DNA of 44,066 nt. Origin: a virus. A model generated the notes under the pieces. That model saw only the letters and a list, made by a program, of their open reading frames with translations. It made no database searches and was not told where the DNA came from. The position numbers and the translations under genes are program-made. Positions 1 through 5,442 of the stretch are shown here, in pieces. The DNA lies in IMG/VR virus record IMGVR_UViG_3300009788_000158, positions 1 to 44,066 of that record. One strand, given 5' to 3'. Position 1 is the stretch's first letter; the number at the start of each line of letters is the position of its first letter.

Positions 1-1
1 C

Positions 2-313
2 GGTGCACCGATCAAAAAAATGTCAGATTTCGGTTGGTTCAAAGTGGTAAACGTTAGAGCAAAGGAGAATGATTACACTGGTAACACTGATTTTTGTTTC
101 ACTTGTTTGAACGCCGATTCACAAAAACTTTGGTTCAAGGTTGGCGAGAATAGCGTTGCAAATAAAGCTTATGATCAAGTTGTCTCGGGTGATGGGGTTA
201 ACCAAGATCAAGAGATCTGGATCGATGTTCGTGGCAAATTGACCCGAAGCAAAAGTGAAATTGCTTTTGCTTCGCACATCAAATTCAAAAAAGTTGAAAT
301 CCGCACAATCTAA
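2..313 (+). CDS. hypothetical protein, probably truncated at the left window edge
   Basis: The frame is open from the first full codon of the window to a TAA at 311-313. The first ATG is at 20, but no Shine-Dalgarno sequence precedes it, and the codons before it (Gly-Ala-Pro-Ile-Lys-Lys) are uninterrupted, so the true start is probably upstream of the window. The visible part is about 100 residues, rich in beta-forming residues and Lys/Asp, with a pattern (WFKVVNVRAKEN, then LWFKVG, then IWIDVRGKL) that would suit a small OB-fold-like or other beta-barrel protein. That is only an impression; I do not recognise a family. The gene is followed by a structured intergenic region with its own promoter, so it looks like the last gene of an upstream unit. 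Confidence 0.6.
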   Translation, partial: GAPIKKMSDFGWFKVVNVRAKENDYTGNTDFCFTCLNADSQKLWFKVGENSVANKAYDQVVSGDGVNQDQEIWIDVRGKLTRSKSEIAFASHIKFKKVEIRTI

Positions 314-378
314 ACAATTTCGAAAAGCAAACAAAGGGTGCGGGAAACCGCGCTCTTTGTCTTTGCAGAATGTCCAGG

Positions 379-436
379 GCGCCCTTGTGCGCGCGCCCGC
401 GCGCGGGCGCATACTCGGGCAAGGGTTAAACACAAC
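379..436 (+). repeat. GC-rich hairpin, first part of intergenic module A
   Basis: In an otherwise AT-leaning region, 393-410 is a perfect 18-bp palindrome made only of G and C (GCGCCCGC/GCGGGCGC arms). It is flanked by CCCTTG at 382-387 and CAAGGG further right, which can extend the stem with an internal loop. The CCCTTGTGCGCGC string recurs at 1124 in module B, and a related CCTTGTGCGCC occurs near 2207. No T-run follows, so this is not a standard terminator. The gap 314-627 holds this hairpin, the repeat core at 483-526 and a promoter, and no gene. Confidence 0.6.
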
Positions 437-482
437 GGCCGTTAGAACGGCGCACAAAGGTTCTGAGAAGGAAGTGAGATAA

Positions 483-526
483 ACAGATCCTAAAGGATAA
501 TATCTAAATTGCAATCTGCGTGCCAA
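483..526 (+). repeat. intergenic repeat core, copy A (forward)
   Basis: A 33-nt stretch (483-515) is identical to 1256-1288. It starts ACAGATCCTAAAGGATAATA and ends with ATTGCAAT, and both copies continue to CGTGCCAA. It contains the dyad ATCCT-AA-AGGAT. Related inverted copies lie at 2079-2130 and 2327-2373. Each forward copy follows a hairpin and precedes a promoter with a TCTRAATTAG motif. The function is unknown; a protein-binding site or part of a leader RNA are both possible. Confidence 0.7.
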
Positions 527-566
527 AGGAAAAATAATTTTTTTTAAAATAAAAGTGAGAATTTTC

Positions 567-600
567 TTGACATCTGAATTAGCTGTGTTAAGTTTATAAT
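567..600 (+). promoter_or_regulatory. candidate early promoter upstream of the 48-aa gene
   Basis: A perfect -35 box TTGACA (567-572) is followed directly by TCTGAATTAG and by a perfect TATAAT at 595-600. The spacing between the two is 22 bp, too long for a standard sigma-70 promoter, so either another -10 is used or a phage or alternative factor is involved. The segment from the -10 onward (TATAATATGAGCGCAACA) is nearly identical at the second promoter near 1370, which argues that the whole unit is functional. Confidence 0.5.
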
Positions 601-627
601 ATGAGCGCAACAATAAGGAGCAAGACA

Positions 628-774
628 ATGAACGTTAAAATGAAAAAAGGAGAAACAGGTTATTTCAAGGGTGACAAAATACAATTCACCGGAAAAGAAG
701 AAGTTCTTTACGGTGGGCTTTTCGATGAGTTTGTTTATCTCGAAGGTTATAAAAAAGCAGCTAAAAAAGCATAA
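628..774 (+). CDS. small hypothetical protein (48 aa)
   Basis: ATG at 628 is preceded by AAGGAG (615-620) with 7-nt spacing; the stop TAA is at 772-774. The product is 48 residues, Lys-rich, beginning MNVKMKKGETGYFKG and ending in a Lys/Ala tail (YKKAAKKA), with a compact beta-like middle (IQFTGKEEVLYGG). It is not a member of any family I recognise. The stop overlaps the region of the next gene's Shine-Dalgarno, so the two are probably co-transcribed from the promoter at 567-600. An in-frame ATG at 601 exists, but it abuts the -10 box and lacks a ribosome binding site, so 628 is preferred. Confidence 0.65.
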   Translation: MNVKMKKGETGYFKGDKIQFTGKEEVLYGGLFDEFVYLEGYKKAAKKA

Positions 775-794
775 TGCACAAAGGAGCAAGTAAA

Positions 795-1115
795 ATGAAC
801 ACCACTAACAATAATAAAAATACTGTCGAAGAAAAAAGAACAACAATCGAGGTTTTCGACCCTAAAAAATTCGATCACAACCAAAGGTGGTTTCAACCGA
901 TCAACAATTTTGCTTTTCTTGGACAAGCTTCCGGTATGGCGCTCGCTCACGATCCGATTTATAGGGATAGTCTATGGGCCGAAACAGTACCGCACCCTAA
1001 TTTTTTGCGCGATGTCGAGAGAAAATTTCCCGGTCATGTGTTGGTTTATGATGATATGGGTCATGGACGCGATTGGATTCTCTCGATCAAAGGTTCTATT
1101 CCTTCGAACGAATAG
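795..1115 (+). CDS. hypothetical protein (106 aa)
   Basis: The start at ATG 795 is chosen because AAGGAG (781-786) lies 8 nt upstream; an earlier in-frame ATG at 774 overlaps the previous stop and has no such site. The product has an Asn-rich N-terminus (MNTTNNNKN) and a soluble body with aromatic and Asp/His residues (NQRWFQPINNFAFLG, then VLVYDDMGHGRDWI). No family is recognised. It follows the 48-aa gene in the same early transcript and is followed by the large hairpin of module B. Confidence 0.7.
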   Translation: MNTTNNNKNTVEEKRTTIEVFDPKKFDHNQRWFQPINNFAFLGQASGMALAHDPIYRDSLWAETVPHPNFLRDVERKFPGHVLVYDDMGHGRDWILSIKGSIPSNE

Positions 1116-1116
1116 C

Positions 1117-1222
1117 GTTCAACGCCCTTGTGCGCGCCCCTGTGGTAACTTTTGTTTGTCTCCTGTGTTGCGCTAACCATGGGGATTTGAGTCGAACAGG
1201 AGCGCGCACAAGGGTGTTGAAC
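1117..1222 (+). repeat. long inverted repeat, hairpin of module B
   Basis: The arm 1117-1143 pairs with 1196-1222: 27 nt with two mismatches. Arm landmarks are GTTCAAC, CCCTTGTGCGCGC and CCTGT. The central part is about 52 nt and holds further weak pairing (TGGT near 1142, ACCA near 1176). Immediately downstream, 1216-1231 is another dyad, GTTGAAC-CC-GTTCAAC. There is no T-run, so it is not a simple terminator. The gap 1116-1408 holds this hairpin, the repeat core and a promoter, and no gene. Confidence 0.7.
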
Positions 1223-1255
1223 CCGTTCAACAGCTTCAATGAACCTGCCAAAATA

Positions 1256-1299
1256 ACAGATCCTAAAGGATAATATCTAAATTGCAATTCACGTGCCAA
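1256..1299 (+). repeat. intergenic repeat core, copy B (forward)
   Basis: The first 33 nt (1256-1288) match 483-515 exactly, and the copy continues to ACGTGCCAA. As in copy A it lies between a CCCTTGTGCGC hairpin and a TTGACA promoter, so the order hairpin, core, promoter is conserved. Confidence 0.75.
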
Positions 1300-1318
1300 G
1301 AAAAAAACCACTTCTGTT

Positions 1319-1375
1319 TAATTTAAATGTCGTTTTTCGGTTGACATCTAAATTAGAATGATTAAGCTTTATAGT
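1319..1375 (+). promoter_or_regulatory. candidate early promoter upstream of the 62-aa gene, with dyad operator
   Basis: TTGACA lies at 1341-1346, followed directly by the perfect dyad TCTAA-A-TTAGA (1347-1357), and TATAGT is at 1370-1375. The -35 to -10 gap is 23 bp, again long. The 27 bases 1319-1345 leading into the -35 are identical to 2986-3012, upstream of another early promoter. The dyad placed beside the -35 would suit a repressor site. Confidence 0.5.
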
Positions 1376-1408
1376 ATGAGCGCAACACAAAACACGGGAG
1401 AAAACAAA

Positions 1409-1597
1409 ATGACAAAAATCGAAATGGCTCAGTATATTGTTGAGGTCTTGTATCAGTTGGACCACGTACCTGCCCGAGATCACATCCATGTCCAGCGAAT
1501 AGCTCGCAGGCCGAAGGTTGCCTTGGAGAATTTGTACGAAAGAGCTTTCGTGGTCGAAGAAGAGCTGAAGGCGAAAAAAACCATAGCTAGCCTGTAA
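1409..1597 (+). CDS. small hypothetical protein (62 aa)
   Basis: ATG 1409 is preceded by GGGAG (1396-1400) with 8-nt spacing. Longer in-frame starts at 1358 and 1376 fall inside the promoter and are rejected. The product starts MTKIEMAQYIVEVLYQLDH, is mostly predicted helical and charged, and ends with a Lys/Glu-rich helix. No family is recognised. It lies directly downstream of module B and its promoter. Confidence 0.65.
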   Translation: MTKIEMAQYIVEVLYQLDHVPARDHIHVQRIARRPKVALENLYERAFVVEEELKAKKTIASL

Positions 1598-1644
1598 ACC
1601 AAAACTGCAAACGGGGGGGGTAACACTCCCCGAAAGGGTGTCCG

Positions 1645-1995
1645 ATGAACGACAAAATAAAAAAAATACTGTTCGAATTGTCGGCCGATTTCACTTTGGC
1701 TGGTATCCAACAAGGGCGCAAATCGTTACACGAGGATAAAGCGCTTTGCCTCAAGGTTTCGAAATTACGAAACGCGATCGATCTTTTGTCACTCCAAAGA
1801 GCGCAACTTGCGCGTTGTTGGGAAGGTGTTTCGATTACTTCTATCGTTGAAACGGTCAAAGAATGTTTGGGCGCAGCGCTTGAATTGGGATCTTTTTTGG
1901 GTAATAACTACCCCGCCGAGTATATCGAAATCGAGTTGCATGGTACAAAATACGTCGAAAAATGTTGGGCCTTGATTGGCGTTTTGTCCGTTTAA
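1645..1995 (+). CDS. hypothetical protein (116 aa)
   Basis: ATG 1645 follows an unusual leader: an 8-G run (1613-1620) that can pair with CTCCCC just downstream to form a small hairpin, then AAAGGG as a weak ribosome site. The product is predicted almost wholly helical (IKKILFELSADFTLAG, SKLRNAIDLLSLQRAQL, then a C-terminal ECLGAALELGSF segment) with three Cys. I do not recognise a family. An intrinsic terminator follows 22 nt after the stop, so it ends this early transcript. Confidence 0.65.
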   Translation: MNDKIKKILFELSADFTLAGIQQGRKSLHEDKALCLKVSKLRNAIDLLSLQRAQLARCWEGVSITSIVETVKECLGAALELGSFLGNNYPAEYIEIELHGTKYVEKCWALIGVLSV

Positions 1996-2016
1996 AATCG
2001 TATTTCATCCCGGTTT

Positions 2017-2046
2017 AAAGGTGTTTCGAAAGGGGCGCCTTTTTTT
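2017..2046 (+). terminator. intrinsic terminator after the 116-aa gene
   Basis: The stem AAAGGTG (2017-2023) pairs with CGCCTTT (2036-2042), including one G-U pair, and a run of seven T at 2040-2046 follows and partly overlaps the stem. It sits just after the TAA at 1993-1995. Confidence 0.7.
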
Positions 2047-2130
2047 ATTTCTGTGTAATTCACAAGTCAGGATAATCTTTGGCACGTAAATTGCTACGCG
2101 TGTTGTAAATATTATCCTTTAGAATCTGTC
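2042..2130 (-). repeat. inverted module C: repeat core plus minus-strand promoter-like motif
   Basis: Read on the minus strand, 2130 to 2079 carries ACAGATTCTAAAGGATAATAT, an insertion of about 11 nt, then GCAATTTACGTGCCAA, matching the forward cores at 483 and 1256. It is followed by CTGACT (2065-2070), TGTGAATTA and TAAAAA (2042-2047) at 17-bp spacing, a possible minus-strand promoter pointing into the 116-aa gene. No minus-strand gene follows, so any transcript would be antisense. Confidence 0.55.
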
Positions 2131-2189
2131 CATCCGTTTCGGCGTCCGAATTAACCGCTTATTTTTGTTGGCGTTAGGCTTTGTGTTTG

Positions 2190-2295
2190 AAAACGAGTTC
2201 AAGGGCCTTGTGCGCCTTCTCAAGGCGTTTTAACGGGTCAACCTATACCAGGGGTTGAGTTAAAAAAACGGTCGTTAAAACGCCTTGTGGATATC
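2190..2295. repeat. hairpin of the inverted modules
   Basis: CAAGGCGTTTTAACG near 2222-2236 pairs perfectly with CGTTAAAACGCCTTG near 2273-2287, with a smaller inner dyad (TCAACC and GGTTGA). A CCTTGTGCGCC string nearby echoes the hairpins of modules A and B. The gap 1996-2439 contains the terminator, this hairpin, the two inverted cores and the promoter for the HNH gene; no other gene is seen. Confidence 0.55.
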
Positions 2296-2303
2296 TTGTG
2301 TTT

Positions 2304-2373
2304 AATTCACATGTTGATAAATAGTTTGGAATGAATATTGCAACGCGCGCTTGTTTACATTTAGAATCTGTAC
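2304..2373 (-). repeat. inverted module D: partial repeat core plus motif
   Basis: On the minus strand this reads ACAGATTCTAAATGTAAAC, a GC-rich CGCGCG segment, TTGCAATAT and TTCCAA, then TCAACATGTGAATTA. It is a diverged copy of the core and its -35 motif. The order is the same as in module C, in the same inverted orientation. Confidence 0.5.
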
Positions 2374-2404
2374 ATCCGCTTCAACCTTCGATATAAATTG
2401 CGTT

Positions 2405-2433
2405 TTGACTTTTTAGTTAAAGAGTGTTAAAAC
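2405..2433 (+). promoter_or_regulatory. promoter of the HNH gene, possibly giving a leaderless mRNA
   Basis: TTGACT (2405-2410), a 17-bp spacer and TAAAAC (2428-2433). The expected transcription start falls at about 2439-2441, at the ATG of the next gene (2440), which has no well-placed Shine-Dalgarno sequence. Confidence 0.5.
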
Positions 2434-2439
2434 CTGTTC

Positions 2440-2940
2440 ATGAAAATTCTAAGACGAAAAAACATAAAAAGCTTTCCGGGTTATCAAATTTCAAACTTTG
2501 GAACAGTTAGGAGAGAAGTTTATAAATTGTACGGGATTAAGGAAACGAGGATATTTCCTCATATCAATAATGGTTATCAAATTGCCAATTTAAAAAGCGA
2601 ATCTGGGGAGCAAAAGAAAGTGCCTATTCACAAACTTGTTGCAAAAGCTTTCGTTTCCGGCTGGTTTGAGGGCGCAATTGTTGATCATATCGACGAGAAT
2701 AAGCAGAATAATTTTTTCAAAAATCTTCGCTGGGTAACTCATCGCTTTAATTCCTCTCGACGTAAGCGCGATCTGCCTTTGAATGTTTCAAAATTTCGAA
2801 ATCGAAATAGTTATATTGTTCGAGTTTATTTCGGTGGTGAAATCGTTTATTTGGGCTCATATAAGACGGTTGAAGAAGCTTCGAGGGTTGCTGAAAGGGC
2901 GCGCAAGCAAGCGGAAAAAGGGGAAAAACCAACTCGTTAA
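2440..2940 (+). CDS. HNH homing-type endonuclease (NUMOD4-HNH-AP2-like)
   Basis: The 166-residue product has a NUMOD4-like N-terminus (SFPGYQISNFGTVRR, about residues 11-25), a HNH_3-type core (VPIHKLVAKAFV, then DHIDENKQNN and LRWVT, residues 61-100, with His64, His83 and Asn residues as expected catalytic or metal positions), and a C-terminal AP2-like strand pattern (YIVRVYFGGEIVYLGSYKTVEEA, approximately 125-147). Such free-standing nucleases cut phage DNA and spread their own gene. It lies between the inverted modules and a promoter segment that repeats the one at 1319, so it may have entered together with this rearranged DNA. There is no clear ribosome site; the promoter at 2405-2433 suggests leaderless expression. 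The family assignment is firm, the target site unknown. Confidence 0.88.
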   Translation: MKILRRKNIKSFPGYQISNFGTVRREVYKLYGIKETRIFPHINNGYQIANLKSESGEQKKVPIHKLVAKAFVSGWFEGAIVDHIDENKQNNFFKNLRWVTHRFNSSRRKRDLPLNVSKFRNRNSYIVRVYFGGEIVYLGSYKTVEEASRVAERARKQAEKGEKPTR

Positions 2941-2985
2941 TTTTTTTAGTTTCGGCGAAGCTAAATCAGAGGGTTAAAATTCTTC

Positions 2986-3036
2986 TAATTTAAATGTCGT
3001 TTTTCGGTTGACTTCTGAATTAAACAGGTATACAAT
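2986..3036 (+). promoter_or_regulatory. early promoter upstream of the 130-aa gene
   Basis: TTGACT (3008-3013), 17-bp spacer starting with TCTGAATTAAA, and TACAAT (3031-3036): a good sigma-70 type promoter. The 27 bases 2986-3012 are identical to 1319-1345. Confidence 0.7.
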
Positions 3037-3072
3037 CAAACAAGAGGTGTTCGACTAAATGGAGGTGTTTAA

Positions 3073-3465
3073 ATGGCAAGGGTTAAAATAATCGACTTTG
3101 ACGCGTTGCGCAGCGCGATCGAAGATTTCAAAGCGGGGTTGCTCGAATTTGCCGAAAATGGGGGTGATTTAAACAAGCTTGTTAAAAATTCAGAAATGGT
3201 ATTGAACCGTTTGACCGGCGAAGAAATGGAAATCTGTATTGTTGTCCAGCACGAAAAAACCCCACAACCAGAATTTGCGATTGTGAAAGGCGCTGTTTAT
3301 CGTCAATCAAAGCGGGGCAAAACACACCTATTTCTTTTGACTGGGCACCGTGGCAAGGCGTTTTGTGGAGTCTCGATTGTTGATACAAGCCTTGTTTTAT
3401 CTCCAAACGTAGCGGATATTTGCTCCGATTGTGCTTTAGCTGTTAACGATTTAGATGATATTTAA
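3073..3465 (+). CDS. hypothetical protein (130 aa)
   Basis: ATG 3073 has an excellent ribosome site, GGAGGT (3061-3066), 6 nt upstream, and a clear promoter at 3008-3036. The N-terminal third is helical (FDALRSAIEDFKAGLLEFAE), the middle is beta-like (EICIVVQHEK, then FAIVKGAVYRQSKRGKTHLFLLTG) and the C-terminus has a CSDC pair (DICSDCALAV) that could help bind a metal but has no second pair. No family is recognised. It stands alone: a structured gap with a parS-like palindrome follows. Confidence 0.72.
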   Translation: MARVKIIDFDALRSAIEDFKAGLLEFAENGGDLNKLVKNSEMVLNRLTGEEMEICIVVQHEKTPQPEFAIVKGAVYRQSKRGKTHLFLLTGHRGKAFCGVSIVDTSLVLSPNVADICSDCALAVNDLDDI

Positions 3466-3503
3466 CAGTTTTTATTTTCATATATCTGTATTTTCTTAAC
3501 ATA

Positions 3504-3526
3504 TGTTTCACATTTCACGTGAAACA
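3504..3526. promoter_or_regulatory. parS-like palindrome with an extra half-site
   Basis: Positions 3511-3526 read CATTTCACGTGAAACA, matching 14 of 16 bases of the widely conserved bacterial parS site (TGTTTCACGTGAAACA). A further half-site TGTTTCAC lies at 3504-3511, so three half-sites are packed together. It could be a binding site for host or phage ParB-like protein, or an operator of another regulator upstream of the next gene. Confidence 0.5.
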
Positions 3527-3577
3527 TTTCTTGATTTATAAATTGGATTGTGTAAAGCTCACAAAATGGAGGTATCA

Positions 3578-4036
3578 ATGAACGAAAACAGAAAAACAAA
3601 AGAAAAGTCAGAAGATAGCGGGGCGCCCGAACAGGTCGAAAATGAGCTCAAAAAAGAAGAACCATCGTTTACACCAAACGAAATTTTGGAACCGCTTGGG
3701 TTTGTTGAACAACAATTGACCGATGATCAGAGTAATTTGCTCGCTTTTTTTCAATTAACACTGTACGAAAAACCGCGAAAAATCGATCTTGACGCGTCTG
3801 TAACAGCTGGATTTGACGAAAATGGGACTTATCTTTTAGTTTTTGATTTTGAGATTACGGTATTTATTGACGTTTGTGATGTTCATATCGGGTCTTATGA
3901 CATTATTTTAGACTACGAAAACAGAAATAAGTTTGCCATAATCTTTAAAGCCATTGTAACCTTTTTGTCACAATCGGCAAAACTCTATGTTGCAACACAG
4001 GCTTTACTTGACGAGAAAAAAGAAAAACCAAACTAA
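3578..4036 (+). CDS. hypothetical acidic protein (152 aa)
   Basis: The start ATG 3578 is chosen for its GGAGG (3568-3572) 5 nt upstream; longer in-frame starts at 3548 (TTG) and 3566 are less likely. The first 35 residues are highly charged and probably disordered (KTKEKSEDSGAPEQVENELKK). The rest alternates beta-like hydrophobic segments (TYLLVFDFEITVFIDVCDV) and helices (FAIIFKAIVTFLSQSAKLYV) and ends in a charged tail. No family is recognised. The next gene starts 17 nt after its stop, suggesting one transcript. Confidence 0.7.
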   Translation: MNENRKTKEKSEDSGAPEQVENELKKEEPSFTPNEILEPLGFVEQQLTDDQSNLLAFFQLTLYEKPRKIDLDASVTAGFDENGTYLLVFDFEITVFIDVCDVHIGSYDIILDYENRNKFAIIFKAIVTFLSQSAKLYVATQALLDEKKEKPN

Positions 4037-4052
4037 GCAAGGAAGACGGCCG

Positions 4053-4781
4053 ATGAGTGAGAAGCTTTTGAAACGGGTTGCGGCACTGTTCGCCTTATCC
4101 GATAACAACCCGAGCCCAGAAGAGGCACAAAGCGCCCTAGAGCAAGCCAGGGCGCTGTTGCAAAAGCACAACCTTACAATGATTGATGTTGAGTCTGTCG
4201 AGGATCACAAAGGGGCTCAGGGCGGTTACAGCGAAACAGCGACGGTTGGAGAAAAGATCGCCCAATGGAAAAAATCTGTTGCCGCTGTTGTTGCCGAATA
4301 TTTAGATATAAAAGTTGTTACTAGAAAATATGTGCGTAAAAGAGATGTTAGTTTTTTGTTTTATGGTTTGGTGTTAAACACCGAAATCGCGATCGGTATT
4401 TTTTTATCTTTATTGAGACAAATTGAAACAATGACAAAAAATTACCATGGTAAAGGTCATTACGCAAAAAGCGTATATCGCCAGGGCATTTTATACGGTT
4501 TGGATCAACGTTTGGAAATTTTGAAAATTAGACAAAATTCAAAATGTACTGCGTTGGCTATTTGCTCTAACAAAGTTGCAGATAATTGGATGGAAAACGA
4601 GGGTATAAAAGTTGAACGAGCGAGGGTAAAAACCAAAAAAGAAAAAACGAAAGAGCAACAACGTAAAGATCGAAATCTTTTTGGTTGGGATCGTCAACTC
4701 CATTTTTCAAGGGGTTTGAGCGATTCTTATTCATTGGTTTTAGAGAAAGTGTTAGACGGTAAAACAAAAGAAGAAAGTTGA
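4053..4781 (+). CDS. DUF2786-like protein (242 aa)
   Basis: ATG 4053 is used because AAGGAAG lies 8-9 nt upstream; the frame is open further back but only inside the previous gene. The N-terminus (residues 1-45: LLKRVAALFALSDNNPSPEEAQ, AL..ARALLQKHNL) fits the DUF2786 pattern seen in phage and plasmid proteins: a short helical repeat ending in KHNL. The middle (about 70-170) has the mixed helix/strand core that usually follows it (SFLFYGLVLNTEIAIGIFLSL, then HYAKSVYRQGILYGL). The C-terminal 70 residues are Lys/Arg/Glu-rich and may bind nucleic acid. The biochemical role of the family is not known. Confidence 0.75.
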   Translation: MSEKLLKRVAALFALSDNNPSPEEAQSALEQARALLQKHNLTMIDVESVEDHKGAQGGYSETATVGEKIAQWKKSVAAVVAEYLDIKVVTRKYVRKRDVSFLFYGLVLNTEIAIGIFLSLLRQIETMTKNYHGKGHYAKSVYRQGILYGLDQRLEILKIRQNSKCTALAICSNKVADNWMENEGIKVERARVKTKKEKTKEQQRKDRNLFGWDRQLHFSRGLSDSYSLVLEKVLDGKTKEES

Positions 4782-4819
4782 AAAAATTGTATCTTGTAAA
4801 TTAGGGAGATAAAACAAAA

Positions 4820-5086
4820 ATGAAAAAGAATATCGAGATTGAAAAATTCAGAAAACACGTCGAGAATACGTATAAACGCCAACCAACGGGTTGTGGTGGT
4901 TCTTTCGGAGAGATCCTATGTTTCGAAATACACGATCAACCCGTTAACTCCAGAATGAGAGCTAAGTCATTCAATGACGGATATACTACAGGACTAACTT
5001 TTACTGAGCTAGCAGCAAAATGGGGAATATCCGTTAGCTTTCTGGGTGAGCTAATTCGAGACCATTGTATTAAAATGGAATCGTAA
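4820..5086 (+). CDS. small HTH-like protein (88 aa)
   Basis: ATG 4820 is preceded by GGGAG (4804-4808), spaced rather far at 11 nt. The C-terminal half (FTELAAKWGISVSFLGELIRDH) has the spacing of a helix-turn-helix of the kind used by phage regulators and small DNA-binding proteins; the N-terminal part contains a Gly-rich CGGSFGE segment. It could be a regulator of the early region, but a recognition-helix assignment by eye is weak. It is the last gene before a 628-bp gene-free region rich in hairpins. Confidence 0.65.
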   Translation: MKKNIEIEKFRKHVENTYKRQPTGCGGSFGEILCFEIHDQPVNSRMRAKSFNDGYTTGLTFTELAAKWGISVSFLGELIRDHCIKMES

Positions 5087-5157
5087 TTGTTATTTCCCTG
5101 CGTCGTTTAATCTTTTACATTCACTACACAACGAATGACACCCTCCATCAATATAAA

Positions 5158-5182
5158 AAGGGGAGGCTAAACGCCTCCCCTT
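5158..5182. terminator. strong hairpin, terminator mainly for the minus strand
   Basis: The stem AAGGGGAGGC (5158-5167) pairs perfectly with GCCTCCCCTT (5173-5182) around a 5-nt loop. On the minus strand the stem is followed by TTTTTATATT, a good terminator tail; on the plus strand only CTTACTTG follows. It could insulate against leftward transcription as well as end the rightward unit. Confidence 0.6.
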
Positions 5183-5282
5183 ACTTGTATCGTGCCCGGG
5201 ACGCACCCAAGCTGTCTTTTACAAAACAATGGTGTATCAGATACTCTATTTTGTCAATAGAAAAATGAATAGCCCAAAAGCA

Positions 5283-5318
5283 CAAAAGCCTTGGGTGACA
5301 CAACACCCAAGGCTTTTG
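5283..5318. terminator. bidirectional intrinsic terminator
   Basis: A perfect 15-bp stem (5283-5297 with 5304-5318) with a 6-nt loop. The arms begin with CAAAAGCC and end with GGCTTTTG, so the A-tract and T-tract are built into the stem, as in bidirectional terminators. Confidence 0.7.
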
Positions 5319-5384
5319 AATTGGCGGGTACATTTCAGACACACCAAAGATACAGTAGGAAATATACCGCAGGTGTCGCCAATT
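5319..5384. other. long imperfect hairpin of unknown role
   Basis: Directly after the previous hairpin, AATTGGCG (5319-5326) pairs with CGCCAATT (5377-5384), and GGTACATTTC (5326-5335) pairs with GAAATATACC (5359-5368) with one mismatch, leaving an unpaired GCAGGTGT on the right side. It does not fold as a tRNA and has no T-run. It may be part of a leader or small RNA, or a DNA recognition site. Confidence 0.45.
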
Positions 5385-5407
5385 TTCAAGTAAAAAATAT
5401 AACTTTT

Positions 5408-5436
5408 TTGACTTTTGTTTTAGGGTCGGATAACAT
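5408..5436 (+). promoter_or_regulatory. candidate promoter of a small RNA or long tmk leader
   Basis: TTGACT (5408-5413), 17-bp spacer, TAACAT (5431-5436). The downstream DNA has no ORF longer than about 10 codons until a terminator at 5669-5698. Confidence 0.5.
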
Positions 5437-5442
5437 CAAATC

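Noticed and set aside
255-482. Plus-strand ORF across the GC-rich hairpin
   Set aside because: It begins inside the first gene, has no ribosome site, and runs through the structured repeat.
119-628. Long minus-strand ORF over the first gene and the following gap
   Set aside because: It covers the hairpin and promoter modules, has no ribosome site and has a composition typical of a shadow of the plus-strand gene. All minus-strand frames of similar kind were dropped.
1117-1222. Possible tRNA on the minus strand (GTTCGACTC-like string)
   Set aside because: The T-arm stem does not pair and no acceptor stem or anticodon arm can be drawn; the region is better explained by the inverted repeat.
910-1273. 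Two overlapping ORFs in other frames near 1 kb
   Set aside because: They overlap the 106-aa gene and the hairpin of module B without start signals.
393-2300. CRISPR array
   Set aside because: Repeats are few, unevenly spaced and in both orientations, without unique spacers of even length.
2440-2940. Group I intron or intein carrying the HNH gene
   Set aside because: No split gene flanks it and no conserved splice or intron pairing is visible; it looks free-standing.
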